NCBI GenBank assembly: GCA_017553575.1
Contig: JAFZKQ010000026.1
Location: forward strand, 1-44,173
Direction: 5' to 3'
DNA: 44,173 nucleotides
Origin: Paludibacteraceae bacterium
GTDB taxonomy: Bacteria; Bacteroidota; Bacteroidia; Bacteroidales; Paludibacteraceae
The translations under genes were made by a program, and so were the position numbers. The notes under the pieces were generated by a model. That model did not search any database, was not told the DNA's origin, and saw nothing but the letters and a program-made list of their open reading frames with translations. Shown in pieces: positions 7,557 through 16,866 of this stretch (within the stretch, counting starts at the first letter, position 1; every line of letters begins with the position of its first letter).

Positions 7557-8465
7557 ATGTTGCAGAGTTCTAAGGTCTTTCCGTTGATATGCCGCTATCT
7601 TTTAGGTGCACAGTTTCTCATATCTGCACTCCTGAAGTTGTGGTCGGTTGATGCTTTTGGAACTTATATTTACGGATTGGATATCTTCTCTTTTGAACTT
7701 TCGGGCGTGGCGGCGCGGTTGCTGATCGGTTTCGAGTTCACATTGGGTGTCCTTCTTATTACTCGATTTTTTTTGAAAGCCGTAGATAGGGTTGCTTTTT
7801 TGACCTTGTCGCTATTTTCATTGTTTCTTCTCTCTTTGTTATGGAAGGGAGAGGACGGCAATTGCTATTGCTTCGGCGAAACGATAGAGTTCACACCGTT
7901 GGCTTCGTTGCTTAAGAACTTGGTTTTCTTTGCGTTGCTCTATTTCGGTTCGAAAGTTTCCGAGGTGCATTGGCGGTATGCGGGCTATTTCTGTCCATCG
8001 CTTTTATGCCTCTCCGTTTTGCTGTGTTTTATCTTGAAGTGGCCCTATTTCCTTACTTCCCAGCCTGTTGTGGATTATGATGAGGCTGCGTTCTCTGCTT
8101 TTATGGAGAAAAACGAACATCAGGAAGCTTGGAGTAGGGGAGATCGATTGGTGGCGTTTGTCAGTCCTTCCTGTTCGCATTGTCGTTTGTCGTCAAGGAA
8201 AATCCATTCAACATTGATTCATAACAATCTCCCTGATTCTTTGGTGGCTTGGGTAGTATATGACCCTAAAAATCAATACGAAGAGCGCTTTTCCCGTGGC
8301 GAATTCTTGGCTACTGATCCTACGTTTATGGATGGCCGAATCTTGAATATTACGGAGGGTGTCCTGCCCCTTGTCTTGTTCTTAAAGGATGGAAAGGTGG
8401 TGGACAAGATGAGCAATCGTACCTTTTCGGAGGAGCGGTTGGAGGATTTTTTCCTCGGAAAGTGA
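7557..8465 (+). CDS. MauE/DoxX-like membrane protein fused to a thioredoxin-like domain
   Basis: An ATG at 7557 gives 302 residues; a TTG 21 bases upstream is also possible. The N-terminal half has about four to five membrane segments with the MauE/DoxX layout, including an 'LLGAQFLISALLKL' first helix and a CYC pair near residues 103-105. The C-terminal half is a periplasmic thioredoxin-like domain with a CSHC (CxxC) active site at about residues 206-209 and a later 'LPLVLFLKDGKV' strand typical of the fold. MauE-type proteins handle disulfide or redox chemistry in the envelope. The fusion probably passes electrons to or from periplasmic cysteines. The small Cys-rich lipoprotein upstream is a candidate partner. 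Confidence 0.78.
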   Translation: MLQSSKVFPLICRYLLGAQFLISALLKLWSVDAFGTYIYGLDIFSFELSGVAARLLIGFEFTLGVLLITRFFLKAVDRVAFLTLSLFSLFLLSLLWKGEDGNCYCFGETIEFTPLASLLKNLVFFALLYFGSKVSEVHWRYAGYFCPSLLCLSVLLCFILKWPYFLTSQPVVDYDEAAFSAFMEKNEHQEAWSRGDRLVAFVSPSCSHCRLSSRKIHSTLIHNNLPDSLVAWVVYDPKNQYEERFSRGEFLATDPTFMDGRILNITEGVLPLVLFLKDGKVVDKMSNRTFSEERLEDFFLGK

Positions 8466-8603
8466 AAAATCAGTTCCATAAATTGATTTCGGGGATTTTT
8501 TTGCTTATTTTGGTAGAGACGATTGCTAAAACGTCTGTGTGATGATTTGAAAACTGTGAATTTTATGGGGTTCACCTAAATCATTCTTAAAATTTGAAGT
8601 GTT

Positions 8604-9737
8604 ATGAAGATACTTGGGTTTATATGGCTTCTTGTGGGTCTCTTTGCTTGTCCCGTGGCTATGGCGGCTAACGCAGAGAAGATACCTCCAAGCCATTCTC
8701 GGTCGATCGATGATATGGCGGCATTTTTGAATGGGAAGTCCCTTAGCAAGGAAGATAAGCTTTGGTCTATTCAGGCTTGGATGTCGGAAAATATGACTTA
8801 TGATTTCGAGAAGCGGGATAAGTATGAGCAAGAACGAAAGAGGAGAAATAGAGCCCGAATCGAGGGAAGTTCAGACTCTCAACGGCTTTCGATGGAGGTG
8901 ATCGCCAAAGCTGCGTTTCGGTCGAAATCCGGCGTTTGCGAAGACTATGTGAAATTGTTCATCGTCTTGGCAGGCAAAGTGGGTGTCGAGATGTTCTATG
9001 TCTCAGGGACTACCGACTCGGGCGGATCTCATGCTTGGTGTGCTTGTCTCTTGGATAGTGTGCCCTATCTCTTCGACCCCACATGGAGTTCCGGCTATTG
9101 TGATGATAATTACTCCGTTTACAAAAAGTGCTTGACTACAAAGTATTTCATGGCTACCCCGGATAGTTTTGCCCATAGTCACATCCCGTTGGATCCGATG
9201 TTGCAGTTCAGCGATTATCCCTTGTCCTACGACTTGGTGCCTCAAAATCGCTATTTTAATTGGCGGGATTCGTTGGCTCTCTATCAACAACAAGACACTC
9301 TTGCGCAAATGCAGTCAGTTTACAGGCGGGCTCTCAAAAACGGCAAGAGGAACGACGTGCTTGAGGGCGACATCTATCTCTTAAAGCAAAACATCTCCGT
9401 GGCGAAATATAATAGTGATCTCAGGCTCTATAATCGCTTGGTGGATCAGGTCGAAAAGACCGATCGGCAAATGGTCGAATTGCACAATATGTTGGTGGAC
9501 CAAAAGTACGTCAGCCACAATGCGGAGGGGAACCTCAGGAAGACGCTCGGACAGATGCAGAAGGTTTTGGATGATGTGGATGCCCAGATACCAGACATGG
9601 GCACTCTTTCCAAAGAGTTGGTCTCTAGTTATACGGGATTGCGTCGGACAATCGCCTATGAACGGAAGCGATTGAGTAAATGTTCCTCCTTGCTGGATAA
9701 ACGGAAGAGTGACGCGTCCCGTCAGGTTAAACGATGA
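8604..9737 (+). CDS. Exported transglutaminase-like cysteine peptidase-fold protein
   Basis: A 377-residue protein with a signal peptide ending near VAMAA. A transglutaminase-like core follows, with the expected catalytic triad: Cys112 in SGVCEDYVKLF, His143 in GSHAW and Asp158 in FDPTW. The C-terminal part (about 230-377) is charged and helical, probably coiled coil, with no known domain. Such proteins usually act as peptidases or protein-modifying enzymes in the envelope; the substrate here is unknown. The triad looks complete, so it should be active. It has its own 138-base upstream gap and is not clearly in an operon. Confidence 0.82.
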   Translation: MKILGFIWLLVGLFACPVAMAANAEKIPPSHSRSIDDMAAFLNGKSLSKEDKLWSIQAWMSENMTYDFEKRDKYEQERKRRNRARIEGSSDSQRLSMEVIAKAAFRSKSGVCEDYVKLFIVLAGKVGVEMFYVSGTTDSGGSHAWCACLLDSVPYLFDPTWSSGYCDDNYSVYKKCLTTKYFMATPDSFAHSHIPLDPMLQFSDYPLSYDLVPQNRYFNWRDSLALYQQQDTLAQMQSVYRRALKNGKRNDVLEGDIYLLKQNISVAKYNSDLRLYNRLVDQVEKTDRQMVELHNMLVDQKYVSHNAEGNLRKTLGQMQKVLDDVDAQIPDMGTLSKELVSSYTGLRRTIAYERKRLSKCSSLLDKRKSDASRQVKR

Positions 9738-9885
9738 GGCAAACGCCGATTCCGCCTTGGGGGCATCTTGTGCGGCTGAAAACTTTTTTGTACCTTGCCT
9801 TTCCTTATGGGCGGGTATGCTCACGATAATGATTTTTATATTTAATTGATAATCAATTTATTTTATCTTTTAAACGGATTTTAAT

Positions 9886-10263
9886 ATGGGATTGTTGGAT
9901 ATGGTGCTTGGCAATTCTTCGGAAGTGTCACAGCAGGAGATTGATAAGAATTTCAATGGCGTATTGTTTGACGGGGAGACCGTAGAGAAGGGTTATAAGG
10001 TGATTCGTGACATTTGGTTGTTCACCTCACATCGTTTGGTTATCCTTGATGTTCAAGGACTGACAGGAAAGAAAAAGGAGTATCTTACAATACCCTACAA
10101 GTCGATTCGCCAATTTTCGGTTGAGACGGCAGGCGAGTTGGACAATGATTGTGAGATGAAATTGTATGTGGCTGGTTCGTCAATGCCTTATTCCTATGAG
10201 TTTAAGAAGGGTGTTGATGTGATTGGGATCCAACGGAAGTTGGCCGAGCATATCTGTCTATAA
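9886..10263 (+). CDS. Bacterial PH-domain protein (PF08000-like)
   Basis: A 125-residue cytoplasmic protein whose whole length fits a single bacterial PH domain of the YvbH type: an N-terminal helix (MGLLDMVLGNSSE), then strands such as 'DIWLFTSHRLVILDVQG', 'YLTIPYKSIRQFSVET' and a closing helix. The length is the usual one for the family. PH-like domains of this type often sit near membrane stress or regulatory proteins; no specific role can be given. It is followed by a strong terminator, so it is probably monocistronic. Confidence 0.75.
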   Translation: MGLLDMVLGNSSEVSQQEIDKNFNGVLFDGETVEKGYKVIRDIWLFTSHRLVILDVQGLTGKKKEYLTIPYKSIRQFSVETAGELDNDCEMKLYVAGSSMPYSYEFKKGVDVIGIQRKLAEHICL

Positions 10264-10291
10264 GTACAATCGGGTGGGGAGGATAGACTCC

Positions 10292-10411
10292 CTGGAAGTG
10301 GCGTGTTTCAAGGATTCATGCCACTTTTTTTGTGTTTGTCCCTATGGCACAATGGGACACTTCCCAAGCCTAGGTTCGACAACTATTGGGAGTTGCCAAT
10401 GCCACTTCCAG
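10292..10411 (+). repeat. Structured intergenic element with 11-bp inverted ends
   Basis: CTGGAAGTGGC at 10292-10302 is the exact reverse complement of 10401-10411. The left arm overlaps the terminator stem, so the two pairings are mutually exclusive. A further hairpin (TGTCCC at 10337-10342 with GGGACA at 10354-10359) lies inside. It could be a folded RNA, a bidirectional terminator region or a small inverted-repeat element. Confidence 0.5.
10297..10331 (+). terminator. Rho-independent terminator after PH-domain gene
   Basis: A nine-base-pair stem (AGTGGCGTG paired with CATGCCACT, one G-U) with an 11-base loop is followed at once by seven T residues. Confidence 0.85.
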
Positions 10412-10451
10412 ACTCGAATGGACTCTTTTCGTTTCAGCCTTGCCATAACCC

Positions 10452-10482
10452 TTTGCGTTTGAGCATTAATTTCTTAAATTTG
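10452..10482 (+). promoter_or_regulatory. Predicted hisA promoter
   Basis: TTTG at 10452-10455, 19 bases of spacer, then TAAATTTG at 10475-10482 match both boxes of the Bacteroidota promoter (TTTG / TAnnTTTG). The start codon of hisA follows 38 bases downstream. Confidence 0.7.
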
Positions 10483-10520
10483 CAAAGCGTTTTTAGCGTT
10501 CATTTTACATATAGCAGAAT

Positions 10521-11243
10521 ATGATTGAGATAATTCCCGCCATTGATATAATTGATGGAAAATGCGTTCGTCTGTCGCAAGGCGATTACGGACAAAAGAA
10601 AGTGTACAACGAAAATCCGACTGAGGTTGCCAAGATGTTCGAGGGCGTAGGTGTGCGCCGTTTGCATTTGGTCGACTTGGACGGTGCGAAGGCCCAGCAC
10701 ATCGTCAACTATAAGGTGTTGGAGAGCATTGCGACCTCCACGTCGTTGGTCGTTGATTTCGGTGGTGGCTTGAAGAGCGACGAGGATTTGCGCATAGCTT
10801 TTGAGTGTGGAGCCAGCATGGTGACGGGAGGAAGCATTGCTGTCAAGAATCCGGAGGTCTTCCGTTCGTGGATTGATAAGTTTGGTTCCGAGAAGATTAT
10901 CTTGGGAGCAGACGTGAAGGATGAGAAGATCGCCGTTGGCGGTTGGTTGGAGACGACGAAAGCCGAATTGCTCCCATTCGTGAAAGATTATCGTCAGGCA
11001 GGAATCGACAAGGTGATCTGTACGGACATCAGCAAGGACGGCATGTTGCAAGGCCCTTCGGTGGAGTTGTACGAGAAGATTTTGGCGGAAATACCAGACT
11101 TGTATCTCATCGCAAGTGGAGGCGTTAGTTCCATGGCAGACATCGAACGTTTGCAGGAGGCAAATGTCCCAGCCGTGATTACGGGAAAGGCCATCTATGA
11201 GGGCAAGATAAAAATGGAGGATTTGGCTAAGTTTTTGGCTTAG
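10521..11243 (+). CDS. hisA: Phosphoribosylformimino-5-aminoimidazole carboxamide ribotide isomerase
   Basis: HisA carries out the fourth step of histidine biosynthesis, an Amadori-type isomerisation of ProFAR to PRFAR in the cytoplasm. The 240 residues are full length for the (beta-alpha)8 family. The sequence begins with the characteristic [15 protein letters not shown] (Asp8 as a catalytic acid/base) and has the phosphate-binding motifs 'VDFGGGLKS' and '[10 protein letters not shown]'. The second catalytic Asp is in 'CTDISKDGM'. It has its own promoter and leads a cluster with hisI (33-base gap) and ftsE. hisF and hisH, usual neighbours, are absent here. Confidence 0.97.
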   Translation: MIEIIPAIDIIDGKCVRLSQGDYGQKKVYNENPTEVAKMFEGVGVRRLHLVDLDGAKAQHIVNYKVLESIATSTSLVVDFGGGLKSDEDLRIAFECGASMVTGGSIAVKNPEVFRSWIDKFGSEKIILGADVKDEKIAVGGWLETTKAELLPFVKDYRQAGIDKVICTDISKDGMLQGPSVELYEKILAEIPDLYLIASGGVSSMADIERLQEANVPAVITGKAIYEGKIKMEDLAKFLA

Positions 11244-11276
11244 AATTTATAACTTTGCAAAATAGATGTTAAGCGT

Positions 11277-11771
11277 ATGAATTTGGATTTCGATAAATTG
11301 GACGGTCTTCTTCCTGCCATCATACAAGATAATGCGACAGGCAAGGTCTTGATGTTGGGTTTCATGAATGAGGAGGCCTATAAGAAGACGCTGGAAATAG
11401 GCAAGGTGACTTTCTATAGCCGTACGCGTCAATGCCTTTGGACAAAGGGCGAGACTAGCGGAAACTTTTTGAATGTGGTCTCCATGAGGGACGATTGCGA
11501 CCATGATACGCTTCTGATCAAGGTGAATCCCGTTGGCCCAGTTTGCCATACGGGGGCTGACACTTGTTGGGACGAGGAGAACAAGGCGGATTTCAGCTCT
11601 TTGCAGTTTATCGAAGAGGCGGTCTTGTCATCCGAGAAGCGTGTGGCGGCAGACTCTCCTTTGGCTGAAAAAGCAGCTCAATTGGAAGTTTTTATGCGTT
11701 CGCTCGCTGCTGAGGGCTTTTCGATGAAGGATGTCATCTCCTTTTTGGCATCCCAATATGGTTCTAAATAA
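11277..11771 (+). CDS. hisI: Phosphoribosyl-AMP cyclohydrolase, HisE half missing or eroded
   Basis: HisI opens the purine ring of phosphoribosyl-AMP in histidine biosynthesis. Residues 1-99 hold a complete cyclohydrolase domain: [19 protein letters not shown], the metal-binding DDCDHD (72-77) and CHTGADTCW (90-98). Bacteroidales normally carry a bifunctional HisIE of about 200 residues. Here the protein ends at 164. The C-terminal 65 residues lack the HisE hallmark (KVGEEAVE-type acidic motif), keeping only a tail that resembles the last HisE helices. Phosphoribosyl-ATP pyrophosphatase must then come from another gene. It overlaps functionally with hisA and is 11 bases from ftsE. Confidence 0.9.
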   Translation: MNLDFDKLDGLLPAIIQDNATGKVLMLGFMNEEAYKKTLEIGKVTFYSRTRQCLWTKGETSGNFLNVVSMRDDCDHDTLLIKVNPVGPVCHTGADTCWDEENKADFSSLQFIEEAVLSSEKRVAADSPLAEKAAQLEVFMRSLAAEGFSMKDVISFLASQYGSK

Positions 11772-11782
11772 AAAGAGGTAGG

Positions 11783-12496
11783 ATGGAGGATTTGTTGATC
11801 GATTACACGGACGTGAGTGTTAGCCACGAGGAGTTACCCGTGCTGAAGGACGTGACCCTGCAAGTCAAGGCAGGCGACTTTGTCTATTTGAGCGGGAAGG
11901 TGGGTAGCGGAAAGAGTACTTTCTTGAAGTCTCTCTATCGCGAAGTTCCCATCGTGTCGGGTGAAGCGAATGTCTTGGGCTATGACCTGAGTGTGATAAA
12001 GAATCGGCAAGTCCCATATCTGAGAAGAAAGATAGGAATCGTCTTCCAGGACTTCAAACTTTTGATAGATCGTTCGGTCAATGAGAACCTTCGTTTCGTG
12101 TTGAAGGCAACGACCAAGATGAGCGGCATAGAGATGGACGTGCGGATTTCGGATGTGCTTCGCTATGTGGGTATGTCCAACAAGGGGTATAAGATGCCTC
12201 ATGAGTTGTCTGGCGGAGAGCAACAGCGAATCGTGATTGCGCGGGCGTTGCTGAATAAGCCCCAGCTTCTTTTGGCGGACGAGCCGACCGGTAATTTGGA
12301 CATGGAAACTGCCGATGAACTGATGAAACTCTTTTACCGCATCAAGGAAGAGGGGACGGCGGTCATCATGGCTACGCATAACCAATGGTGGTATCAGAGC
12401 TATCCGGGACGTATCCTGAAGTGCGAGAATGGAAGCATTACGGAGCTCTCCAAGGAGGAGCCTCCCGTCATAGCGGAAGCCCCTTCGAATGATTGA
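11783..12496 (+). CDS. ftsE: Cell-division ABC transporter ATP-binding protein FtsE
   Basis: A cytoplasmic ATPase that pairs with the membrane protein FtsX to control peptidoglycan hydrolases at the division site. All ABC motifs are present in order: Walker [10 protein letters not shown] (38-46), Q-loop FQDF, signature LSGGEQQR (142-149), Walker B LLLADEP (162-168) and H-loop ATHN. The N-terminal layout and '[19 protein letters not shown]' stretch are those of FtsE rather than the LolD or MacB types. A short, acidic and proline-containing tail is extra. It is 11 bases after hisI, so co-transcribed; ftsX is not in this window. Confidence 0.88.
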   Translation: MEDLLIDYTDVSVSHEELPVLKDVTLQVKAGDFVYLSGKVGSGKSTFLKSLYREVPIVSGEANVLGYDLSVIKNRQVPYLRRKIGIVFQDFKLLIDRSVNENLRFVLKATTKMSGIEMDVRISDVLRYVGMSNKGYKMPHELSGGEQQRIVIARALLNKPQLLLADEPTGNLDMETADELMKLFYRIKEEGTAVIMATHNQWWYQSYPGRILKCENGSITELSKEEPPVIAEAPSND

Positions 12497-12565
12497 GTCG
12501 GACAAGTTCGTCTGGCATGAGTGATTTTGAAATTACCTAAGTGTATTGATGATAATATATTGTAG

Positions 12566-13522
12566 ATGAAAGTAATAGATTTAATAAAAAATAGCAAGTC
12601 AACCGCTTTTTCTTTTGAGATATTGCCTCCGTTGAAGGGGAATAGTATTGATATGGCTTACAAGACGATTGATATGTTGCGTGAGTTTGATCCTAAGTAT
12701 ATCAATATAACCACTCACAGAAGTCAATTGGTCTATAAGACGACCGAGAATGGTCTTTTCCAATGCGTCCCTGAGCGTCAACGTCCGGGAACTGTAGCTG
12801 TGGCGGCGGCCATCAAGAACAAGTATGGCATCAATGTCGTGCCCCACATCCTTTGCAGTGGTTTCACGAAGGAGGAGACGGAGTATGTCTTGATCGACTT
12901 GGACTTTTTGGGTATCCATGACTTGCTGTTGTTGCGAGGAGATAAGGCTCGCCATGAAAACTCGTTCAGACCTTCGGAGAATGGGTATGCCCATGCCGTT
13001 GATTTGCAGGCGCAGGTGAACAAGTTCAATGAGGGCTATTTCGTTGATGGAACCAAGCAGTTGCAAGAAAAGGCGGAGAAGTTCTCTTATGGTGTGGCTG
13101 GCTATCCGGAGAAGCACGAGGAGGCGCCTAACATGGAGTCGGATATCTATTGGTTGAAGAAGAAGGTGGAGAATGGCGCTGATTACATCGTCACCCAGAT
13201 GTTTTTCGACAACCAGAAATTTTATGATTTCGTGAGCCGTTGTAGGGCAGAAGGCATCAATATTCCTATCATTCCAGGATTGAAGCCCGTCGTTTTCATG
13301 AATCAGTTGACAGTCCTTCCGAAGATTTTCCATTGCGATATTCCTGAGGATTTCGCGAAGGAGTTGCGTAAGTGCAAGACTGACGAGGAGGCTCGTGCCG
13401 TGGGCGTTGAGTGGTGTACGATGCAGGCGAAGGATTTGATTGCGCATGGCGTTCCAAGCATCCACTTCTATTCCTTGATGGCAGCCAAGAGCGTGAAGGA
13501 AGTGGCGCAAAATGTTTATTGA
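12566..13522 (+). CDS. metF: Methylenetetrahydrofolate reductase
   Basis: An FAD enzyme that reduces 5,10-methylene-THF to 5-methyl-THF for methionine synthesis. The 318 residues match the bacterial single-domain enzyme. Visible family marks are the catalytic Glu in FSFEILPP (residues 16-23), 'NITTHRSQ', 'LLLRGDKAR' for FAD contact, 'YVTQMFFDNQKFYDF'-like 'YIVTQMFFDNQKFY', and 'PIIPGLKPV'. It is separated from ftsE by 69 bases and precedes a small membrane protein, so it may be in its own transcription unit. It is a standard housekeeping gene with nothing missing. Confidence 0.96.
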   Translation: MKVIDLIKNSKSTAFSFEILPPLKGNSIDMAYKTIDMLREFDPKYINITTHRSQLVYKTTENGLFQCVPERQRPGTVAVAAAIKNKYGINVVPHILCSGFTKEETEYVLIDLDFLGIHDLLLLRGDKARHENSFRPSENGYAHAVDLQAQVNKFNEGYFVDGTKQLQEKAEKFSYGVAGYPEKHEEAPNMESDIYWLKKKVENGADYIVTQMFFDNQKFYDFVSRCRAEGINIPIIPGLKPVVFMNQLTVLPKIFHCDIPEDFAKELRKCKTDEEARAVGVEWCTMQAKDLIAHGVPSIHFYSLMAAKSVKEVAQNVY

Positions 13523-13562
13523 TAGTTGCTCTTACCACAAATTTCTCTTAATTAGATAGGCT

Positions 13563-13829
13563 ATGTCGCTGGTCATTATCTTGTTGTTGTCTATTCTTTT
13601 GTTCGGCATCGTTTCCGTTCTTTCGGTAGTGGGAAAGGTGCTGGGCGGAATATTGCATTTGTTTGGGGTGAAGAACTCTTTTCGGGTTTCGTCCAATGCC
13701 TATTCGTCAACAAGTAATGATGATAACGAGACGCAGTTGGTGCGTTCGGAATTGGGTGCTAAACGGATGAGGCAATTCAAGGAACTGGCGCAGGAGGCTG
13801 ATTTTGAGGAGGAATATGTGGAGAGATGA
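13563..13829 (+). CDS. Small membrane protein, DUF4834-like
   Basis: An 88-residue protein with one N-terminal membrane segment (residues 2-24, followed by a second weakly hydrophobic 'VLGGILHLFGV'). A polar cytoplasmic tail ends in a charged helix (RQFKELAQEADFEEEYVER). Size and layout recall the DUF4834 proteins of Bacteroidales, but this is memory of the layout, not a measured match. It lies 40 bases after metF and 39 before gpmI. Function is unknown. Confidence 0.6.
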   Translation: MSLVIILLLSILLFGIVSVLSVVGKVLGGILHLFGVKNSFRVSSNAYSSTSNDDNETQLVRSELGAKRMRQFKELAQEADFEEEYVER

Positions 13830-13868
13830 CTTTTAGAAAGAAATTAGTATTTATAAAATAAAATAGAA

Positions 13869-15386
13869 ATGGACAAGAAAGTATTATTGATGATCCTCGA
13901 TGGATGGGGATTCGGAAACAAAAGCAAGTCTGATGCAATAACTTCAACTCCGACTCCTTATTGGGATTCTTTGTTGAAGAATTATCCCTATTCGCAGTTG
14001 CAGGCGTCTGGCGAGTTCGTAGGCTTGCCTGATGGACAGATGGGTAACTCGGAGGTAGGTCACTTGAATATTGGTGCAGGTCGTGTGGTTTACCAAGATT
14101 TGGTGAAGATTAACATCGCTTGCCGTGAGAATACCATCATGGAGAACCCTGAAATCAAGAGTGCTTTTTCTTATGCAAAGGAGAATGGTAAGAACATCCA
14201 TTTTATGGGCTTGACTTCCAACGGTGGTGTCCACTCTTCTTTGGATCACCTCTTCAAACTTTGTGACATATCTAAGGCTTACGGAATCGAGAATACGTTT
14301 ATCCACTGTTTCATGGACGGACGTGACACGGATCCAAAGAGCGGTAAGGGCTTCATCGAGCAACTCTCAGCTCATACGGCAAAGTCGGCAGGTAAGATCG
14401 CTTCTATCATCGGTCGTTTCTATGCTATGGACCGTGATAAGCGTTGGGAGCGTATCAAGGAGGCTTACGATTTGTTGGTAAACGGAATCGGTAAGAAGTC
14501 TTCCGATATGGTGAAGGCTATGCAAGAGTCTTATGACGAGGGCGTTACGGATGAGTTCATCAAGCCTATCGTTAACTCTACAGTGGACGGCACGATTAAG
14601 GAAGGTGACGTGGTTATCTTCTTCAACTATCGTAACGACCGTGCGAAGGAGTTGACTGTCGTTTTGTCTCAACAAGATATGCCAGAGGCTGGAATGCACA
14701 CAATCAAGAACATCCAATACTATTGTATGACTCCATACGACGCTTCGTTCACAGGTGTCCACATCCTTTTCCCTAAGGAGAATGTTGTCAATACATTGGC
14801 TGAATACCTCAGCAACAAGGGTATCAAGCAATTGCATACAGCTGAGACGGAGAAGTTCGCCCATGTAACCTTCTTCTTGAACGGTGGTCGTGAGGCTGAG
14901 TTCCCTGGTGAGGACCGTATCTTGGTTCCTTCTCCAAAGGTGGCAACTTACGACTTGAAGCCTGAGATGAGTGCTTACGAGGTGAAGGATAAGTTGGTTG
15001 GCGCTATCAAGGAGCAGAACTATGGCTTTATCGTTGTGAACTTCGCCAACGGTGATATGGTAGGCCATACGGGTGTTTACGAGGCTATCCAAAAGGCAGT
15101 TGTGGCTATCGACAACTGTGTAAACGAGACTGTTGAGGCTGCTAAGGCTAATGGCTACGATGTCATCATCATTGCCGACCACGGAAACTGCGACAACGCA
15201 ATCAATCCAGACGGTACGCCTAACACGGCTCACTCATTGAACCCAGTTCCTTTCGTTTATATAAGCAACAACAAGTCTGCTAAGGTGGAGGACGGAAAAT
15301 TGGCCGATGTGGCTCCTTCTGTTCTTTATTTGCTCGGTTTGGAGCAACCAAAGGAGATGACGGGAAAGAACTTGATCAAGGGTTGA
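13869..15386 (+). CDS. gpmI: 2,3-bisphosphoglycerate-independent phosphoglycerate mutase
   Basis: Interconverts 3- and 2-phosphoglycerate in glycolysis using two Mn2+ ions and a phosphoserine intermediate. The 505-residue length is right for iPGM. Visible motifs are LDGWG (Asp11), the nucleophile Ser61 in [17 protein letters not shown], 'MDGRDT', '[11 protein letters not shown]', '[12 protein letters not shown]' and 'IIADHGNCD' metal ligands. Codon use is strongly biased to a few codons (GGT, CGT, AAG), as expected for a highly expressed glycolytic gene. A strong terminator follows directly. Confidence 0.98.
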   Translation: MDKKVLLMILDGWGFGNKSKSDAITSTPTPYWDSLLKNYPYSQLQASGEFVGLPDGQMGNSEVGHLNIGAGRVVYQDLVKINIACRENTIMENPEIKSAFSYAKENGKNIHFMGLTSNGGVHSSLDHLFKLCDISKAYGIENTFIHCFMDGRDTDPKSGKGFIEQLSAHTAKSAGKIASIIGRFYAMDRDKRWERIKEAYDLLVNGIGKKSSDMVKAMQESYDEGVTDEFIKPIVNSTVDGTIKEGDVVIFFNYRNDRAKELTVVLSQQDMPEAGMHTIKNIQYYCMTPYDASFTGVHILFPKENVVNTLAEYLSNKGIKQLHTAETEKFAHVTFFLNGGREAEFPGEDRILVPSPKVATYDLKPEMSAYEVKDKLVGAIKEQNYGFIVVNFANGDMVGHTGVYEAIQKAVVAIDNCVNETVEAAKANGYDVIIIADHGNCDNAINPDGTPNTAHSLNPVPFVYISNNKSAKVEDGKLADVAPSVLYLLGLEQPKEMTGKNLIKG

Positions 15387-15403
15387 TTTTTGTCATGGAA
15401 ATA

Positions 15404-15435
15404 GGGGAGAGACGATTCAGTCTTTCCCCTTTTTT
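15404..15435 (+). terminator. Rho-independent terminator after gpmI
   Basis: A ten-base-pair stem (GGGGAGAGAC with GTCTTTCCCC, one G-U) and six-base loop are followed by six T residues. Confidence 0.9.
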
Positions 15436-15464
15436 GTTAAAAAACAGCATTTGTTCTGAGAATT

Positions 15465-15496
15465 TTTGTAAGTGTGGAAAAAATACACAATATTTG
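15465..15496 (+). promoter_or_regulatory. Predicted promoter of the GH5 gene
   Basis: TTTG at 15465-15468, a 20-base spacer and AATATTTG at 15489-15496 (one mismatch to TAnnTTTG) fit the Bacteroidota promoter. It lies between the gpmI terminator and the GH5 start, leaving a leader of about 50 bases. Confidence 0.55.
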
Positions 15497-15552
15497 CGGT
15501 ATGGATATAGTTAGTACTATTTTTTATTTTATTTAAAGTTAAATGTTTCATT

Positions 15553-16836
15553 ATGGTTTTCAAATTTATTGTTAAAAAGATGATGTTGGCGCTGGGCTTT
15601 ATGGCTTGCGCAATGTCGATTACAGCGGCCGATTATCCTATCGGTTCTCCTGTTTATCAAAATGGTAAGTTGTCTGTGCAAGGCACGCAGTTGGTAAACG
15701 AGTGTGGTTTCCCCGTGCAGTTGCGAGGCATGAGTTCTCATGGTTTGGCATGGTTCCCTGCTTGTTATACGGAAGAGGGTATCAAGGCTTTGGCCGAAGA
15801 CTGGGGTGTTGACATTTTCCGTTTGGCAGTCTACACTCACGAGTGGGGTGGCTATACGACCGGTCAATTTAAGTCGAAGGATGCCTACAATGCCTATATC
15901 GACGAGTTGGTGGATATCTGCGGAAAATATGGTATCTATTGCTTGATTGATTGGCATGTCCTCAACCAAGGTAGTGGAAATCCGAACAATACGTTGGACG
16001 ATGCGATTCCTTTCTGGGACTATATGTCCAAGAAACATAAGGATGACAAGCATGTGTTGTACGAGATTTGTAATGAGCCTAACGGCACATCGGTTAAGTG
16101 GGATGTCGTTAAGAAATATGCGGACGAGGTGATTCCTGTAATCCGTGCCAACGACTCTAAAACGGTTGTGATTTGCGGTACGCCAACATGGAGCCAAGAT
16201 GTGGATTTGGCTGCGGAGAATCCGTTGTCTTATGACAATGTGATGTACACGTTGCATTTCTATTCCGGTACGCATTTCGATTATTTGCGTCAGAAGGCTC
16301 AGAAAGCCCTTGATAAAGGTTTGGCTTTGTTCGTTACGGAGTTCGGTACTTCGAAGGCGGACGGTTCTGGGGGCGTATTTTTTGATGAGTGCGACATTTG
16401 GATGCAGTGGATGAAGGAGCGCAAGATCAGCTGGTGTAACTGGAGCTTTGCTGGCAAGAATGAGACGTCGGCAGCTTTGAAGGGTAATTCCTGTGAGTCG
16501 AAAGCATGGACCAACACTTCTGAGTCTGGTGAATATATCAAGCAGAAGTTGGCCGAGCCAGATGAGTTCCAAGCTTGCTACAATGCAGTTGGCATGGTCT
16601 CTTATAACGACCAAGTATTCTTGACTCCGAATCCGGTGAAGGAGACCTTCTCCCTCGTGTTGCCTGATGGGGCTGTCGCTACGGGCGTTGAGGTGTTGGA
16701 TATGATGGGCCGTGTTGTGCTTTCTGTTTCCGATGCTAATGAGACAGTTGAGGTCTCTGACTTGACACAAGGTATCTATTTCGTGAAGATCGTCTTCGCC
16801 GATGGTATCGCTGTTAAGAAGTTCAGAAAGGAATAA
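15553..16836 (+). CDS. GH5 endo-beta-glucanase with T9SS C-terminal sorting domain
   Basis: A secreted cellulase-type enzyme of glycoside hydrolase family 5 (GH5_2-like). Signal peptide residues 1-26 are followed by the catalytic barrel, about 30-335. All eight family-conserved residues appear to be present: Arg90, His135 (IDWHVL), Asn174-Glu175 (CNEP, acid/base), His235 and Tyr237 (YTLHFY), Glu263 (VTEFG, nucleophile) and Trp297. Residues about 356-427 form a type IX secretion sorting domain, starting FLTPNPVKETFSL and ending YFVKIVFADGIAVKKF. The enzyme should therefore cross the outer membrane and be released or anchored at the surface. It has its own promoter and terminator and a paralogue at 23545. 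Confidence 0.92.
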   Translation: MVFKFIVKKMMLALGFMACAMSITAADYPIGSPVYQNGKLSVQGTQLVNECGFPVQLRGMSSHGLAWFPACYTEEGIKALAEDWGVDIFRLAVYTHEWGGYTTGQFKSKDAYNAYIDELVDICGKYGIYCLIDWHVLNQGSGNPNNTLDDAIPFWDYMSKKHKDDKHVLYEICNEPNGTSVKWDVVKKYADEVIPVIRANDSKTVVICGTPTWSQDVDLAAENPLSYDNVMYTLHFYSGTHFDYLRQKAQKALDKGLALFVTEFGTSKADGSGGVFFDECDIWMQWMKERKISWCNWSFAGKNETSAALKGNSCESKAWTNTSESGEYIKQKLAEPDEFQACYNAVGMVSYNDQVFLTPNPVKETFSLVLPDGAVATGVEVLDMMGRVVLSVSDANETVEVSDLTQGIYFVKIVFADGIAVKKFRKE

Positions 16837-16866
16837 ACATTATTTTTTAGTATTCATATAACTAGG

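Noticed and set aside
15529..16770. A 413-residue frame on the minus strand opposite the first GH5 gene
   Set aside because: It mirrors the GH5 gene, lacks any domain, and is caused by strong codon bias in that gene.
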